This document shows, piece by piece, positions 56,727 through 64,000 of a stretch of DNA of 64,000 nt (its first letter is position 1; every line of letters begins with the position of its first letter). Origin of the DNA: Stenotrophomonas pavanii (lineage in GTDB: Bacteria > Pseudomonadota > Gammaproteobacteria > Xanthomonadales > Xanthomonadaceae); contig NZ_FNFQ01000010.1 of the NCBI RefSeq assembly GCF_900101175.1, positions 122,333 to 186,332 of the forward strand, read 5' to 3'. The notes beneath the pieces are model-generated. The model did no database searches and was not told the origin of the DNA. It saw nothing but the letters and a program-made list of their open reading frames with translations. The translations under genes and the position numbers were made by a program.

Positions 56727-58418
56727 TCACTTCGCCAAGGACAGCTCCTTGCAAAGCTCATCGATTGCCTTAGCCTTCTTTCTGGTCACGTCCTTGGCGT
56801 ACTGTGCAATCAAACGTGCAGACATCTTCTTGCACCACGTCGAGCTCTTTAGCTCATTCTTGTAGTCGAATGAACCTTCCTCATCATCTACGATCTCAGC
56901 GTTGAGATCGAGGGCCAAAAGCGCCGCGAGCTTTCCAAACAGCTCCTTCAACTGCGGCAGCTTTTTCGCAGCAATTATTCCATGGGCGTTGTTCAGCATC
57001 ATCACGCCAGATCTATGCGTGCGAATCAAACTAACAACCGCGTAGGCCAGGAAGTACTTTGTCAAGTTGTAATACGCAAACTGCTTATCTTCGATCAAGT
57101 CCAAGCCTTCATACACAACGTCGAAGCAGTTTGCATAGGCAAAGACCTTTGCGCCATTTACATCAGGCCTACCGAAAATGGTCGAATACAACTCATCCAT
57201 CACCTTGTACTTCTGATGGCAACTCCAAGGCTGCAAAAGATCCATCGCCAACAGAATGAGACCCGCATTTTCATTAGGCAGAACAATCTTACCCTTATTG
57301 CTCTCACCCTGCTTGATCTCATAAGCCATTTTACCGCCACTAGCAACCTCGAACTCCTTCTGAAGGCGCCGCTGAATATTATTGTTTGACTTTAGATCGC
57401 GAGCCTTGATAGCGTTCTGATTATTACTATTCATAGTAATCAGATGGGAAAGGTCGGTGTCGCCCTTTGTCTCAACCAACCTCACAAGAATCTTGAGATC
57501 ATCGGTAATTCTCGCCCGCTCTGCGGACAGCGACGTCAGACTCTGAGCACCGTTAACAACAACATAGTCCTCAATATTGATTCTATTCTTGGTTTCGGAA
57601 GTGATAGATCTGCAAAGAACGTTGATGCCATTGTGGTAGAGCGGAAAATTTTTGTGCTCAGCCTTCTCTCTAATGCTCGATCTAAGCCCCTTATTTACCT
57701 TCGTATTGCCAAGAGAGAGCCGGACATTCTGCTCAAACAAACTTCCATCAGAGATGCCCTCCATCTTCAATAAATTTAGAGCCGGCGCGAGGAACAATCG
57801 AGCAACTGCACCGCCAGCGTCATACTTGATGACATCAGAATCCGAGACATCAAAATAGTACTTAGCCTTAATTCCCCCATCCACATCGAGATCAACATGC
57901 AACGAAGCAATGACCGCGGCATCATAAATCTCGATCCCGTCCAGCTTCTTGATTACGTTGATTGCATCTTTGTTTGGCCTGGCGTTTGAGACGAAAACTC
58001 CCGTCACCGTATAACCACTCTGAACCTTTGCCGCCAAAGAAGTGCGGATAATCGTCTGCCTAAGCCTCTGGTTCTTCGTTTCCGCAGAGAGCTCGTCAAT
58101 CTTCTGACGGCTATCAAACTGCTTAAGAGTTCCCGCGAACTCCTTTAGATCCTTGTCGCCAAATTCAGCGCCAGCCTTTTGCAGTGTCTTGGTTTGAATA
58201 ATATAGACAGTCTCTGACAAATCATCGACATAGATAGCATCTACACCCTTGTCGTGCTTGGCATCCACACACGCATCGTCTGCATCCACAGGCTCCAATC
58301 TGAATATGTTCTCGAGAAACCACCGAGTGAATTGCCCTGAAAAATCCGGGGATCGCTTCACATATCCCTTGAGGTGATTTTTCGTCATCGCATCAAAGCT
58401 CATGTCAGTAATTTTCAT
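56727..58418 (-). CDS. AIPR-family abortive-infection phage-resistance protein
   Basis: The 563-residue protein carries the AIPR signature blocks LYHNGINVLC near residue 265, VVNGAQSLTSL near residue 290 and MNSNNQNAIKARDLKSNN near residue 331. At the N-terminus, E36, D60 in GVDAI and Q75-T-K77 are spaced like a PD-(D/E)xK nuclease of the Mrr type. The codon use is strikingly AT-rich (many AAA, ATA, TTA) compared with all neighbours, a sign of transfer. CAGGGAGG lies before the ATG. It stands alone, so it may be a one-gene defence system carried by the prophage against competing phages. Family function is established only broadly; the nuclease role is inference. Confidence 0.8.
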   Translation of the reverse strand: MKITDMSFDAMTKNHLKGYVKRSPDFSGQFTRWFLENIFRLEPVDADDACVDAKHDKGVDAIYVDDLSETVYIIQTKTLQKAGAEFGDKDLKEFAGTLKQFDSRQKIDELSAETKNQRLRQTIIRTSLAAKVQSGYTVTGVFVSNARPNKDAINVIKKLDGIEIYDAAVIASLHVDLDVDGGIKAKYYFDVSDSDVIKYDAGGAVARLFLAPALNLLKMEGISDGSLFEQNVRLSLGNTKVNKGLRSSIREKAEHKNFPLYHNGINVLCRSITSETKNRINIEDYVVVNGAQSLTSLSAERARITDDLKILVRLVETKGDTDLSHLITMNSNNQNAIKARDLKSNNNIQRRLQKEFEVASGGKMAYEIKQGESNKGKIVLPNENAGLILLAMDLLQPWSCHQKYKVMDELYSTIFGRPDVNGAKVFAYANCFDVVYEGLDLIEDKQFAYYNLTKYFLAYAVVSLIRTHRSGVMMLNNAHGIIAAKKLPQLKELFGKLAALLALDLNAEIVDDEEGSFDYKNELKSSTWCKKMSARLIAQYAKDVTRKKAKAIDELCKELSLAK

Positions 58419-58913
58419 CGGCCCTCCCTGCAGATAATGGATTTCCGCGACCGCCCACCGCGACCGCGCGCAGCAAGCTTACACCTTTAGAGAACCATGA
58501 GAGTACCAACCTCTCGGCAATGACGCGCCGGAAATTTGACGCTATTCAGTACTGGACGGAGAAGTCTTGGATCGGAAAGTGAAAACAGAAGCGCATCAGC
58601 AGGCGATTCTTGCTGGTCGGCCATTAGACGGTACGCCGAAAGGAAAGCAGCAACGAGGATCGTAGATTGACCAGGACACCCATTTTCCCTCGCGGCATTC
58701 CAGTGCTCAGCATGTAGGGGCGCCGTGCCACGAATGCTGGGAGGGCGCCGCTCACGCCCCCCCGGGTTGAGCTGTCTGCGGCCCCGGATCTGGCAAGGTC
58801 AGGATGCCCGACCTCGCCGGCTGACACCAACGGGCAACGTCGCCCTGTCGGGTCGGGCTGTCCCTACACGCCCCAGCCACTGCCGGCCGGACTACCCTTC
58901 AGCCATGTGCGGC
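58419..58913. other. 495-base stretch without a supported gene
   Basis: The stretch holds the upstream region of the AIPR gene and a GC-rich segment with short open frames of no coding quality. Near its right end ATGTGCGGC occurs (58904-58912), as at the start of the SRAP gene, but reads out of frame into the neighbouring gene after a few codons. No promoter, tRNA or repeat is evident. Confidence 0.5.
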
Positions 58914-59552
58914 TCAGCTGGCCAGCACCGCGCGGCTTCCAATCGAGCCTAGGTCCTTCACTACCGCCTGGCCCTTCTGCAGGAACCCGGCCAGCAGCCG
59001 CCCGCCCGCCACCTCACGACCCATCTGATCATTGAGGTAGCCGGCCTGGAGACGCGCATGGGCCATGAGATCGGCTTGGGCCATGCTCGGCGTCAAAGCC
59101 TGGAGCGGCTCCCCGGGCGACGCAAGCTGGCCCTCGATCGGCTGGACCAGGCAGGGCCGCTGGCTGTCGCTCTTGGCATATCCAGTGGCAATCATCCGGC
59201 CGTTCTTGGGCGACCAGCCTCCCAGCACTAACTCGGTCCCCAGTTGGGCGAGCGGCAGGCCGGCCTCGGCTGCTGCCTTCTCATAGTTCGGCCATAGCTG
59301 GTCCACTACCAGCCCGAGCTCGGCGGACAACTGCTCCATCGTGAAATCTGCGCGGAAGCTGGCCTGCAGCGCCAGCTCGTAGATGCGAAGGAAGAACTGT
59401 GTGGAACCGCGCGTGGCCAGCACCAGGTTGTGCTGAGGGATCAGCAGCAGCTTCGCCCCCGCGGAATGCGCCCCTGTCCGGGCATCCTCTGCCAGAGTGT
59501 CTACCGCGACGACCAGGTGGTCACGAGTAAGCAGAACGTTGAGGATGCTCAT
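58914..59552 (-). CDS. Ntn-hydrolase-like protein, unknown function
   Basis: The 212-residue protein begins SILNVLLTRDHLVVAVDTLA and continues AKLLLIPQHNLVLATRGST. The order of a beta strand with AVD, a lysine in AKL and a glycine turn resembles the start of proteasome-like proteases such as HslV (T-D-K arrangement), although the N-terminal threonine is not at position 2. The likeness is by pattern only. It may be a phage-encoded protease-fold protein near the tail region. The gene is on the minus strand and opposed to the zinc-ribbon gene. Confidence 0.55.
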   Translation of the reverse strand: MSILNVLLTRDHLVVAVDTLAEDARTGAHSAGAKLLLIPQHNLVLATRGSTQFFLRIYELALQASFRADFTMEQLSAELGLVVDQLWPNYEKAAAEAGLPLAQLGTELVLGGWSPKNGRMIATGYAKSDSQRPCLVQPIEGQLASPGEPLQALTPSMAQADLMAHARLQAGYLNDQMGREVAGGRLLAGFLQKGQAVVKDLGSIGSRAVLAS

Positions 59553-59758
59553 TTAGAAGGCAACCGGAAGTTCCGCGAAATATGGCAGCTTGAGTGCTTC
59601 GAGTCCAACAGCGATGAGTCTCAGGGAAGTAAGCGTGAGCTTCCACTTGAGCTTGGTGTGATGCGAGGCTCACATCATGTGGTAGACACTCCTGTCTCGT
59701 GGCTCTTCTCCGGCGCAGAATCCTTTGCTCCCGTGTCCAGCCCTCAAGCGGCACCGCT

Positions 59759-60070
59759 ATGCACCCTCCCAACGCTTTCAGGATCCATTCGATCCTGCCG
59801 CTGCTTGCGCCCAATGGCGCAATCATCCGATTGGAACAGGTGCGATCAACCTGTAAGAACTGTGGACTCAGGTCGTCGATGACTGAGGGGACAGGCTTTC
59901 AAAAGGATCGAACGGGAACCACGCTTACGTGCCCGGCTTGCGGAGCTACAGGAATGATGGACGAAATGGAGATCTGGCATCACTGGCTCGAGCAGTGCCG
60001 TCGCGAACGACTCCTGGCGCTGTTCGACCCCGAGCGCGATGATCAACTCGATATCGAGGACCCCAAATGA
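59759..60070 (+). CDS. small zinc-ribbon phage protein
   Basis: The 103-residue protein has two CxxC pairs (TCKNCGLR and TCPACGATG), a zinc-ribbon, and an acidic tail ending DIEDPK. The start at 59759 (MHPPNAFRIH) is chosen; the upstream frame is not convincing. It overlaps the next gene by ATGA and is related in layout to 60959-61225. Confidence 0.6.
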   Translation: MHPPNAFRIHSILPLLAPNGAIIRLEQVRSTCKNCGLRSSMTEGTGFQKDRTGTTLTCPACGATGMMDEMEIWHHWLEQCRRERLLALFDPERDDQLDIEDPK

Positions 60071-60342
60071 CCGATGGCATCTCCGAACTGCTGGACCGCC
60101 TCCACTCCTGCGAAGTCGCGATCGAGGTTCATCGCGGCTATCTGAAGGCCATGGAATACGCGCTTCGGGTTTCTGTCCTGACCCACCCGGCGCCCGATCA
60201 GTTGACCGATACTTGGTTGCGCCTGCTACCAAGCATCGCGGCGAAGCACAAACACGATGGCGGCGCTCTCTTCGCCGCCGCCTTCGAGCAATCGCTAACG
60301 GTTCTGACCGAGCAAATCGGAGAGCCAAACGACAGAGCCTAG
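60067..60342 (+). CDS. small hypothetical phage protein
   Basis: The 91-residue helical, acidic protein has no recognised domain. It overlaps the zinc-ribbon gene by ATGA and ends in a CTAG shared with the stop of the convergent BLUF gene, so the segment is packed without spacer. Confidence 0.6.
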   Translation: MTDGISELLDRLHSCEVAIEVHRGYLKAMEYALRVSVLTHPAPDQLTDTWLRLLPSIAAKHKHDGGALFAAAFEQSLTVLTEQIGEPNDRA

Positions 60343-60788
60343 ACCGCGATGGCGTACGGCTCCACCAGCCCGACCAACAGATCCATGGCAGTCGCATAGG
60401 CTGCCAGGTGATCGCCCCGCTGATTGAATCGGGTCCAGTCCGCATGAGCCACACGCCCAAGCTCATACGATTCAACGGGGAGCCATCTCATCGGCCAGAA
60501 CGGCAGGCGACGCTGGCCCACCCTGCCCCGCTGCAGCTCCACGATCCCGTTATGGCTCCTTGCGCCCAACACGCGGGAATAGGCGACTGACAGTCCATCC
60601 TCCGGCCCCTCCAGGTACTGGAGAAAGCGATCACCATCGAAGAGGAGCACCCCCGTAACGCCAGCATTTCGGTTGAACCGGGCCGCGTCGTCCACAATCT
60701 GATCCAGCTTTCCATTGGACAAGCCCAGCTTGTCGCCAGCGATCGCCTCGCCGGCGCTGCTCGCGTATACAACTGCCCTGATGGGCAT
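60339..60788 (-). CDS. BLUF blue-light photoreceptor (prophage)
   Basis: The 149-residue single-domain BLUF protein conserves all flavin-site residues: Y8, N39, Q57, W98 and M100, equivalent to Y8, N32, Q50, W91 and M93 of the chromosomal copy, with a seven-residue insertion after the first strand (GEAIAGDKLGLSNGK region). AAGGAGGTG stands before the ATG. It shares FLQYLEGPEDG and GVTGVLLFDG with the chromosomal protein (46190-46618) but is clearly diverged. It is flanked closely by phage genes and so belongs to the prophage. No output domain is present. Confidence 0.9.
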   Translation of the reverse strand: MPIRAVVYASSAGEAIAGDKLGLSNGKLDQIVDDAARFNRNAGVTGVLLFDGDRFLQYLEGPEDGLSVAYSRVLGARSHNGIVELQRGRVGQRRLPFWPMRWLPVESYELGRVAHADWTRFNQRGDHLAAYATAMDLLVGLVEPYAIAV

Positions 60789-60958
60789 GGCGCACCTCCT
60801 TGATGAACAGCCAACGTATCAGCAGCGGGCTCAAGTGAGCGTGAGGTCTTTGAATCGTCCTGAACGCGTCAGGTTCGGGTGTTGCTGAATTCGGACCTTC
60901 GTCACAAGATGCAGGCACCACAAAGCGCAGCATGCGCAAAATTTTCCGGTAGTTCGCA

Positions 60959-61225
60959 ATGCCAGATACAGGCCTTTTTCACGTTATCGATCTCGACGCG
61001 GACCGCGACGAGCTGGGCAAGCTGAAGCACGTAAGTGCCATCACCATCCGCTGCAACCAGTGCAGACATGTCACCCATTCAAGCGCTCCGGACCTGGAGA
61101 CAATGCCGGGAGGAACCCTGCTCGCTTGCGGTGGATGCGGCAAGCGTCAGGCAGTCAGCAACGCCCGCTTGGTCGAATGCGACCAAGTGTTGGGGCCTAC
61201 GATGCCGTTAGCGATACCGGCCTGA
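60959..61225 (+). CDS. small zinc-ribbon protein
   Basis: The 88-residue protein has CNQC (about residue 32) and CGGC (about 58), a zinc-ribbon like the one at 59759-60070. It is nine bases ahead of the SRAP gene and probably in one transcript with it. No ribosome site is clear. Confidence 0.55.
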   Translation: MPDTGLFHVIDLDADRDELGKLKHVSAITIRCNQCRHVTHSSAPDLETMPGGTLLACGGCGKRQAVSNARLVECDQVLGPTMPLAIPA

Positions 61226-61233
61226 ATCGCGCC

Positions 61234-61899
61234 ATGTGCGGCCGATTCGTCCAGCTACCCGTTGTCGACTTTGGCCAGCCGGGGCTGGCTGACCTTGCCC
61301 CCGGCCTGGCCGAGATCCAGCCCAGCTACAACCTCGCGCCGACGCAGCGCGCATCGGTGATCCTGGACCGCGGCGAAGGCCGGCAGGTCACCCGCTTGGC
61401 GTGGGGCCTGCTGCCGTTCTGGGCCAAGGACAAGGGCCTACAGGGTTCGACCATCAACGCCCGGATCGAGACGGTGGCCACCAAGCCAGCGTTCCGGTCG
61501 GCCTTCAAGAAGCGCCGCTGCGTCATCCCCATGGCGGGCTACTACGAGTGGTCGGTGAGCCCGATCGACGAGAAGAAGGATCCCTGGTTCATCCACGCCA
61601 CTGGACCGCTGCTGGCCGCTGGCCTGTGGGAGGACACCAGCCCGCTCCTGCCCGACGGCAACCTCGGAACCTTCACCATCATCACCGGCGACAGCAGCGG
61701 CGTATCGGCCGACATCCACGACCGCATGCCGGTGTGGCTGCAGGCCGGCCAGATCGATGAGTGGATGGCCGCCAGCCCCGACGACGCCATGGCCATGCTG
61801 CTGGCCAGCGAGCCGCCGGCGATGGAGGCTTATCGGGTAAGCCGCGCGGTGAACACGCCTCGCAACAACCGCGAAGATCTGCTGCAGCAGGTCGCTTAG
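61234..61899 (+). CDS. yedK: SRAP-family abasic-site/DNA-protein crosslink protein (YedK-like)
   Basis: The 221-residue protein begins MCGRFVQ, with catalytic C2 exposed after methionine removal. The other active residues sit as in E. coli YedK: N75 in INARIET, E105 in YYEW and H162 in HDRMPVWL. The family crosslinks to abasic sites in single-stranded DNA and protects them. A phage copy probably guards replication of phage DNA. It is on the plus strand and overlaps the convergent tail-associated gene by four bases. Confidence 0.92.
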   Translation: MCGRFVQLPVVDFGQPGLADLAPGLAEIQPSYNLAPTQRASVILDRGEGRQVTRLAWGLLPFWAKDKGLQGSTINARIETVATKPAFRSAFKKRRCVIPMAGYYEWSVSPIDEKKDPWFIHATGPLLAAGLWEDTSPLLPDGNLGTFTIITGDSSGVSADIHDRMPVWLQAGQIDEWMAASPDDAMAMLLASEPPAMEAYRVSRAVNTPRNNREDLLQQVA

Positions 61900-62366
61900 A
61901 ACACAACGGTAGGGCTTCCCGTCTCCAGCGGAAGCTCCGCCTTCTCCGGCCAGGCGAACGTCTCCGGCTGCGGCAACAGCGCGCGCACCTGCTCCCAAGT
62001 CTCGATGCCTTCCGGCGGCGCCAGCACCAGCTGCTCCAGCGCCTGGTTCACGGCATCGCGCCAGGCGACCATCGCCCGCGCCTCCGCGCGATATCGGGCC
62101 ACGCTGCTGTTGTAGTAGCTGGCGCACGACTCGATGCCGTCGTAGCCGCGCTCTACCGCCTCGGCGCGCATCCAGGCGAATGCTTGATCACGGATGTAGC
62201 GGTAGTGCGCGGGCGTGTGCAGCTCAAATCCAAGGCCCGGCGCAGATGCCGGCAGCGGCGTGTTCTGATCCAGCCATTCGGTCGGCCATAGGTAGTGACC
62301 GCGCGGAATGAAGGCGCCAGTTTCGACGCAGCGGATCACATCCGCATCTTCAGTGAGTTGGTACAT
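61896..62366 (-). CDS. phage tail-fibre-associated protein
   Basis: The 156-residue protein follows the tail fibre gene and has a charged body (HYRYIRDQAFAWMRAEAVERG), with a C-terminal ETFAWPEKAELPLETGSPTVV. Position and size suggest a tail-fibre assembly or chaperone role, without a certain family match. The ATG at 62366 has GGAG upstream, inside the fibre gene; a TTG at 62372 is a weaker choice. Its 3' end is duplicated in the collapsed prophage. Confidence 0.65.
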   Translation of the reverse strand: MYQLTEDADVIRCVETGAFIPRGHYLWPTEWLDQNTPLPASAPGLGFELHTPAHYRYIRDQAFAWMRAEAVERGYDGIESCASYYNSSVARYRAEARAMVAWRDAVNQALEQLVLAPPEGIETWEQVRALLPQPETFAWPEKAELPLETGSPTVVF

Positions 62367-62368
62367 GA

Positions 62369-63619
62369 TCAAAGCTCCGCGTCTGCGGTGTATTCACCAG
62401 CAATAAGGTAGGTGGAGGCCACAGCGTGACCGGTAGTGACACTGTCAACGATAAATCCGCTCTGAAACACACCCACAACCTGCATGGCGGTTGCGGCTCG
62501 CCATGCACCGCCTGCGGAGTCGTACCAACGCCAGCTGCTTGCTGGAGTCAGATTTCCGCCTTCACTGCCGCCGTAGAAAGTGACGGCAGGCGCAACGCGC
62601 ATCGTTGTGCCAAATTCTATCGACGCACGCAGCCCCTGTGAATTGTATGCAGTAGCGGGCCGATGCAAACAGTAGTTGCTGTTGTTCGCTGGGACCACAG
62701 CTGTCGGAAATGACTTACGGTAGTAACGCTGACACAATGCCAATTCCAAGGCATCCGGGCGTTGCTCAAAATCAGTAGCAACACTGCCTACTTCGATTTG
62801 AATGTTGGAGAACTGGAAATCCCCGGTTTGGCGCCCAACGCCAGCAGCACGAGCATCCCAATTGCTACCCGCATCGAGCCACAGGATCAGCGAAAGATAG
62901 CCCTCAGTGGTGGTTCCGAACGTCTTTCCTGCGATACCCGCAAGGGTGAAAGTCCTGCTGATACGTTGCCATCCACCAGTAATGCCCGTTACAAGCTGAC
63001 TATTCCCCACGATCGATGCAGACGGCGAGCCGCCCGTACCAAAGGTCATTTCAAATTCCATTCCGATTTTGGTAGCCGACGATGCACGCACCAGCATACT
63101 GACGGTAACCGTTTTTCCTGCAAGCAGCCGTACACCGTTCTCGATACGGTATTGCAAAGTGGCGAGGTTACCGTTACCTGCAACCTGACCTACGCTGCAC
63201 CGCATGAAGTATCGGGCGTTGAACAAGTTTGTAGGATCGCCCAGCTGATGTTCCGCACGAATGCAGTCGATAGTGTCACCGACCATCACTGGAATGAAAC
63301 GATCAGCGGTATAGGCGCCGTTGGTCATCCCCACGAACGATGTACCACGCTGCCAGAACCGGAAGTCACCATTGATAACAATGTTCTTGCCAGGAATGCG
63401 TGCGCTCAACGCCGCGTCGGCGGCTTCTCGAATTGCTGACTCGGCCGCAACGTGCTGCCCGCGGTCGGCGACCTCCTGATCGATGCGGACACCCAACGCC
63501 GTCAGGCGCTGCTCGGCGTCCTGGAAGTTCTCGTTGCAGGTCGCGAACGCGGTAAACGCGTCGTCGCCAGGGCGGCCGTCCGGCTGGATGGTGGTTTGAT
63601 CGATGAGTTTCTGCGGCAT
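62369..63619 (-). CDS. phage tail fibre/receptor-binding protein
   Basis: The 416-residue protein begins with a short helical coiled region (ENFQDAEQRLTALGVRID, VAAESAIREAADAAL) and continues into a beta-rich part with a glycan-binding look (KNIVINGDFRFWQRGTSF, WLDAGSNWDARAAG), ending with VDSVTTGHAVASTYLIAGEY. N-terminal trimerisation and distal receptor binding are typical of such fibres. GC is lower than the flanks. The start is MPQKLIDQ at 63619. Confidence 0.8.
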   Translation of the reverse strand: MPQKLIDQTTIQPDGRPGDDAFTAFATCNENFQDAEQRLTALGVRIDQEVADRGQHVAAESAIREAADAALSARIPGKNIVINGDFRFWQRGTSFVGMTNGAYTADRFIPVMVGDTIDCIRAEHQLGDPTNLFNARYFMRCSVGQVAGNGNLATLQYRIENGVRLLAGKTVTVSMLVRASSATKIGMEFEMTFGTGGSPSASIVGNSQLVTGITGGWQRISRTFTLAGIAGKTFGTTTEGYLSLILWLDAGSNWDARAAGVGRQTGDFQFSNIQIEVGSVATDFEQRPDALELALCQRYYRKSFPTAVVPANNSNYCLHRPATAYNSQGLRASIEFGTTMRVAPAVTFYGGSEGGNLTPASSWRWYDSAGGAWRAATAMQVVGVFQSGFIVDSVTTGHAVASTYLIAGEYTADAEL

Positions 63620-63688
63620 GTGTGTTCTCTGCTGTTGATCGCCCACGGCAATGCGGGCCGGACATGCCGGCCCGCGCCTTGTGCGGTT

Positions 63689-64000
63689 TCAGTTCTCGAC
63701 CGAGATGATCGACAGGCTCTGCGTGATGGACTGCTGCTGGAAGGAGCCGGACTCGTGCCTAACGTCCTGTTCGGTGAAGCTGGTGATCACCGCGCGGTAG
63801 GTCATCGTCTGCGCGCTGGTGCTGGTGTCGTTTACGGTGAACGATCCACCCCAGGTGGAGGTGGCGCTGTCAGGGCCATCCTGTTCATTGAGGATCATCA
63901 CCGAACCGCTGACGTTCAGGACCTGCCACAGCGATTCAGCGCCCTCACCGACCCGCCGATAGATTTCCACGCGCGCCGTGTTCTGGCCCGCGCCCGCGAC
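63689..64000 (-). CDS. phage tail protein, C-terminal part (5' end outside window)
   Basis: The last 103 codons are inside the window and are open to its edge (VAGAGQNTARVEIYRRVGEG). The region is beta-rich (FTVNDTSTSAQTMTYRAVI, QQQSITQSLSIISVEN), as in tail tip or host-specificity proteins. It is 69 bases upstream of the fibre gene and probably cotranscribed. Confidence 0.65.
   Translation of the reverse strand, partial: VAGAGQNTARVEIYRRVGEGAESLWQVLNVSGSVMILNEQDGPDSATSTWGGSFTVNDTSTSAQTMTYRAVITSFTEQDVRHESGSFQQQSITQSLSIISVEN

Larger units (their letters stand above)
55893..64000. mobile_element. second prophage, left part (continues past the window)
   Basis: The segment begins at att-like site 2 and shows tightly packed small genes, short convergent overlaps, lower and uneven GC, zinc-ribbon proteins, an SRAP gene, and tail genes at 61896-64000. 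No integrase, capsid or terminase gene is seen before the window ends, so these should lie to the right, together with the intact tRNA-Arg. Confidence 0.8.

Noticed and set aside
58624..58830. 68-codon frame between AIPR and the Ntn-like gene
   Set aside because: Composition is atypical, no ribosome site, and no recognisable protein features.
58904..58912. Second SRAP start (ATGTGCGGC) as a gene remnant
   Set aside because: Only nine to twelve bases match the real SRAP start, too short to exclude chance.
59430..59882. 150-codon plus-strand frame overlapping the Ntn-like gene start
   Set aside because: It overlaps better-supported genes at both ends and lacks a start with a ribosome site.
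1..64000. CRISPR arrays, insertion sequences with transposases, rRNA genes
   Set aside because: No regularly spaced repeats, no transposase frames and no rRNA sequence were seen.

Overview
The window is GC-rich chromosomal DNA from a gammaproteobacterium of the Xanthomonadaceae, most likely Stenotrophomonas (maltophilia group). The clues are the gene content (TonB-receptor-rich glycan locus, hisG-to-hisIE operon behind a TrpR-like gene, thrABC, paired Crp/Fnr and BLUF genes) and repeated GTAG-type palindromes (SMAG-like) between genes. No sequence search was possible; all names rest on motifs, lengths and gene order read from the sequence.

Region 1 (1-26.7 kb) is mainly a glycan-scavenging locus. 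A minus-strand series encodes a GH92 alpha-mannosidase, a LacI repressor, a FucP-type sugar permease, a PfkB sugar kinase, an AGE-family sugar isomerase and a GH2 beta-mannosidase. These can release mannose, isomerise it to fructose and phosphorylate it. A divergent TonB receptor, a second TonB receptor, a glycosylasparaginase overlapping cutC, and a glucokinase follow. An almost identical operator built around ATCGAT occurs five times in front of these transcription units, which suggests one LacI regulon. A copper module (metallochaperone, cueR, copA, with two CueR boxes) sits between the two receptors.

Region 2 (26.8-41.8 kb) is core metabolism. It holds an eight-gene histidine operon with overlapping genes behind a TrpR-like regulator, hisS, an FNR-type oxygen sensor, and thrABC preceded by an unlisted 44-residue threonine-rich leader peptide.

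Region 3 (41.9-54.5 kb) holds a drug/metabolite exporter with an AraC regulator, a choloylglycine-hydrolase-like enzyme, a sulfur-transport pair with a BigR/SqrR-type repressor and palindromic operator, a BLUF photoreceptor, a four-gene hybrid kinase/CheR/CheB/receiver-kinase operon, a divergent PAS kinase with its response regulator, and a GNAT acetyltransferase.

Region 4 (54.6-64 kb) is prophage DNA. Two copies of the 3' half of a tRNA-Arg(CCT), each followed by the same roughly 320-bp phage end, flank a collapsed prophage that keeps a tail-gene fragment and the last 38 codons of a tyrosine integrase. A second prophage starts at the second copy and runs out of the window. It carries an AIPR-family phage-resistance protein with a possible nuclease motif, a BLUF blue-light sensor, an SRAP peptidase, two zinc-ribbon proteins, an Ntn-hydrolase-like protein and tail genes. 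The defence and light-sensor cargo is the most novel part of the window.
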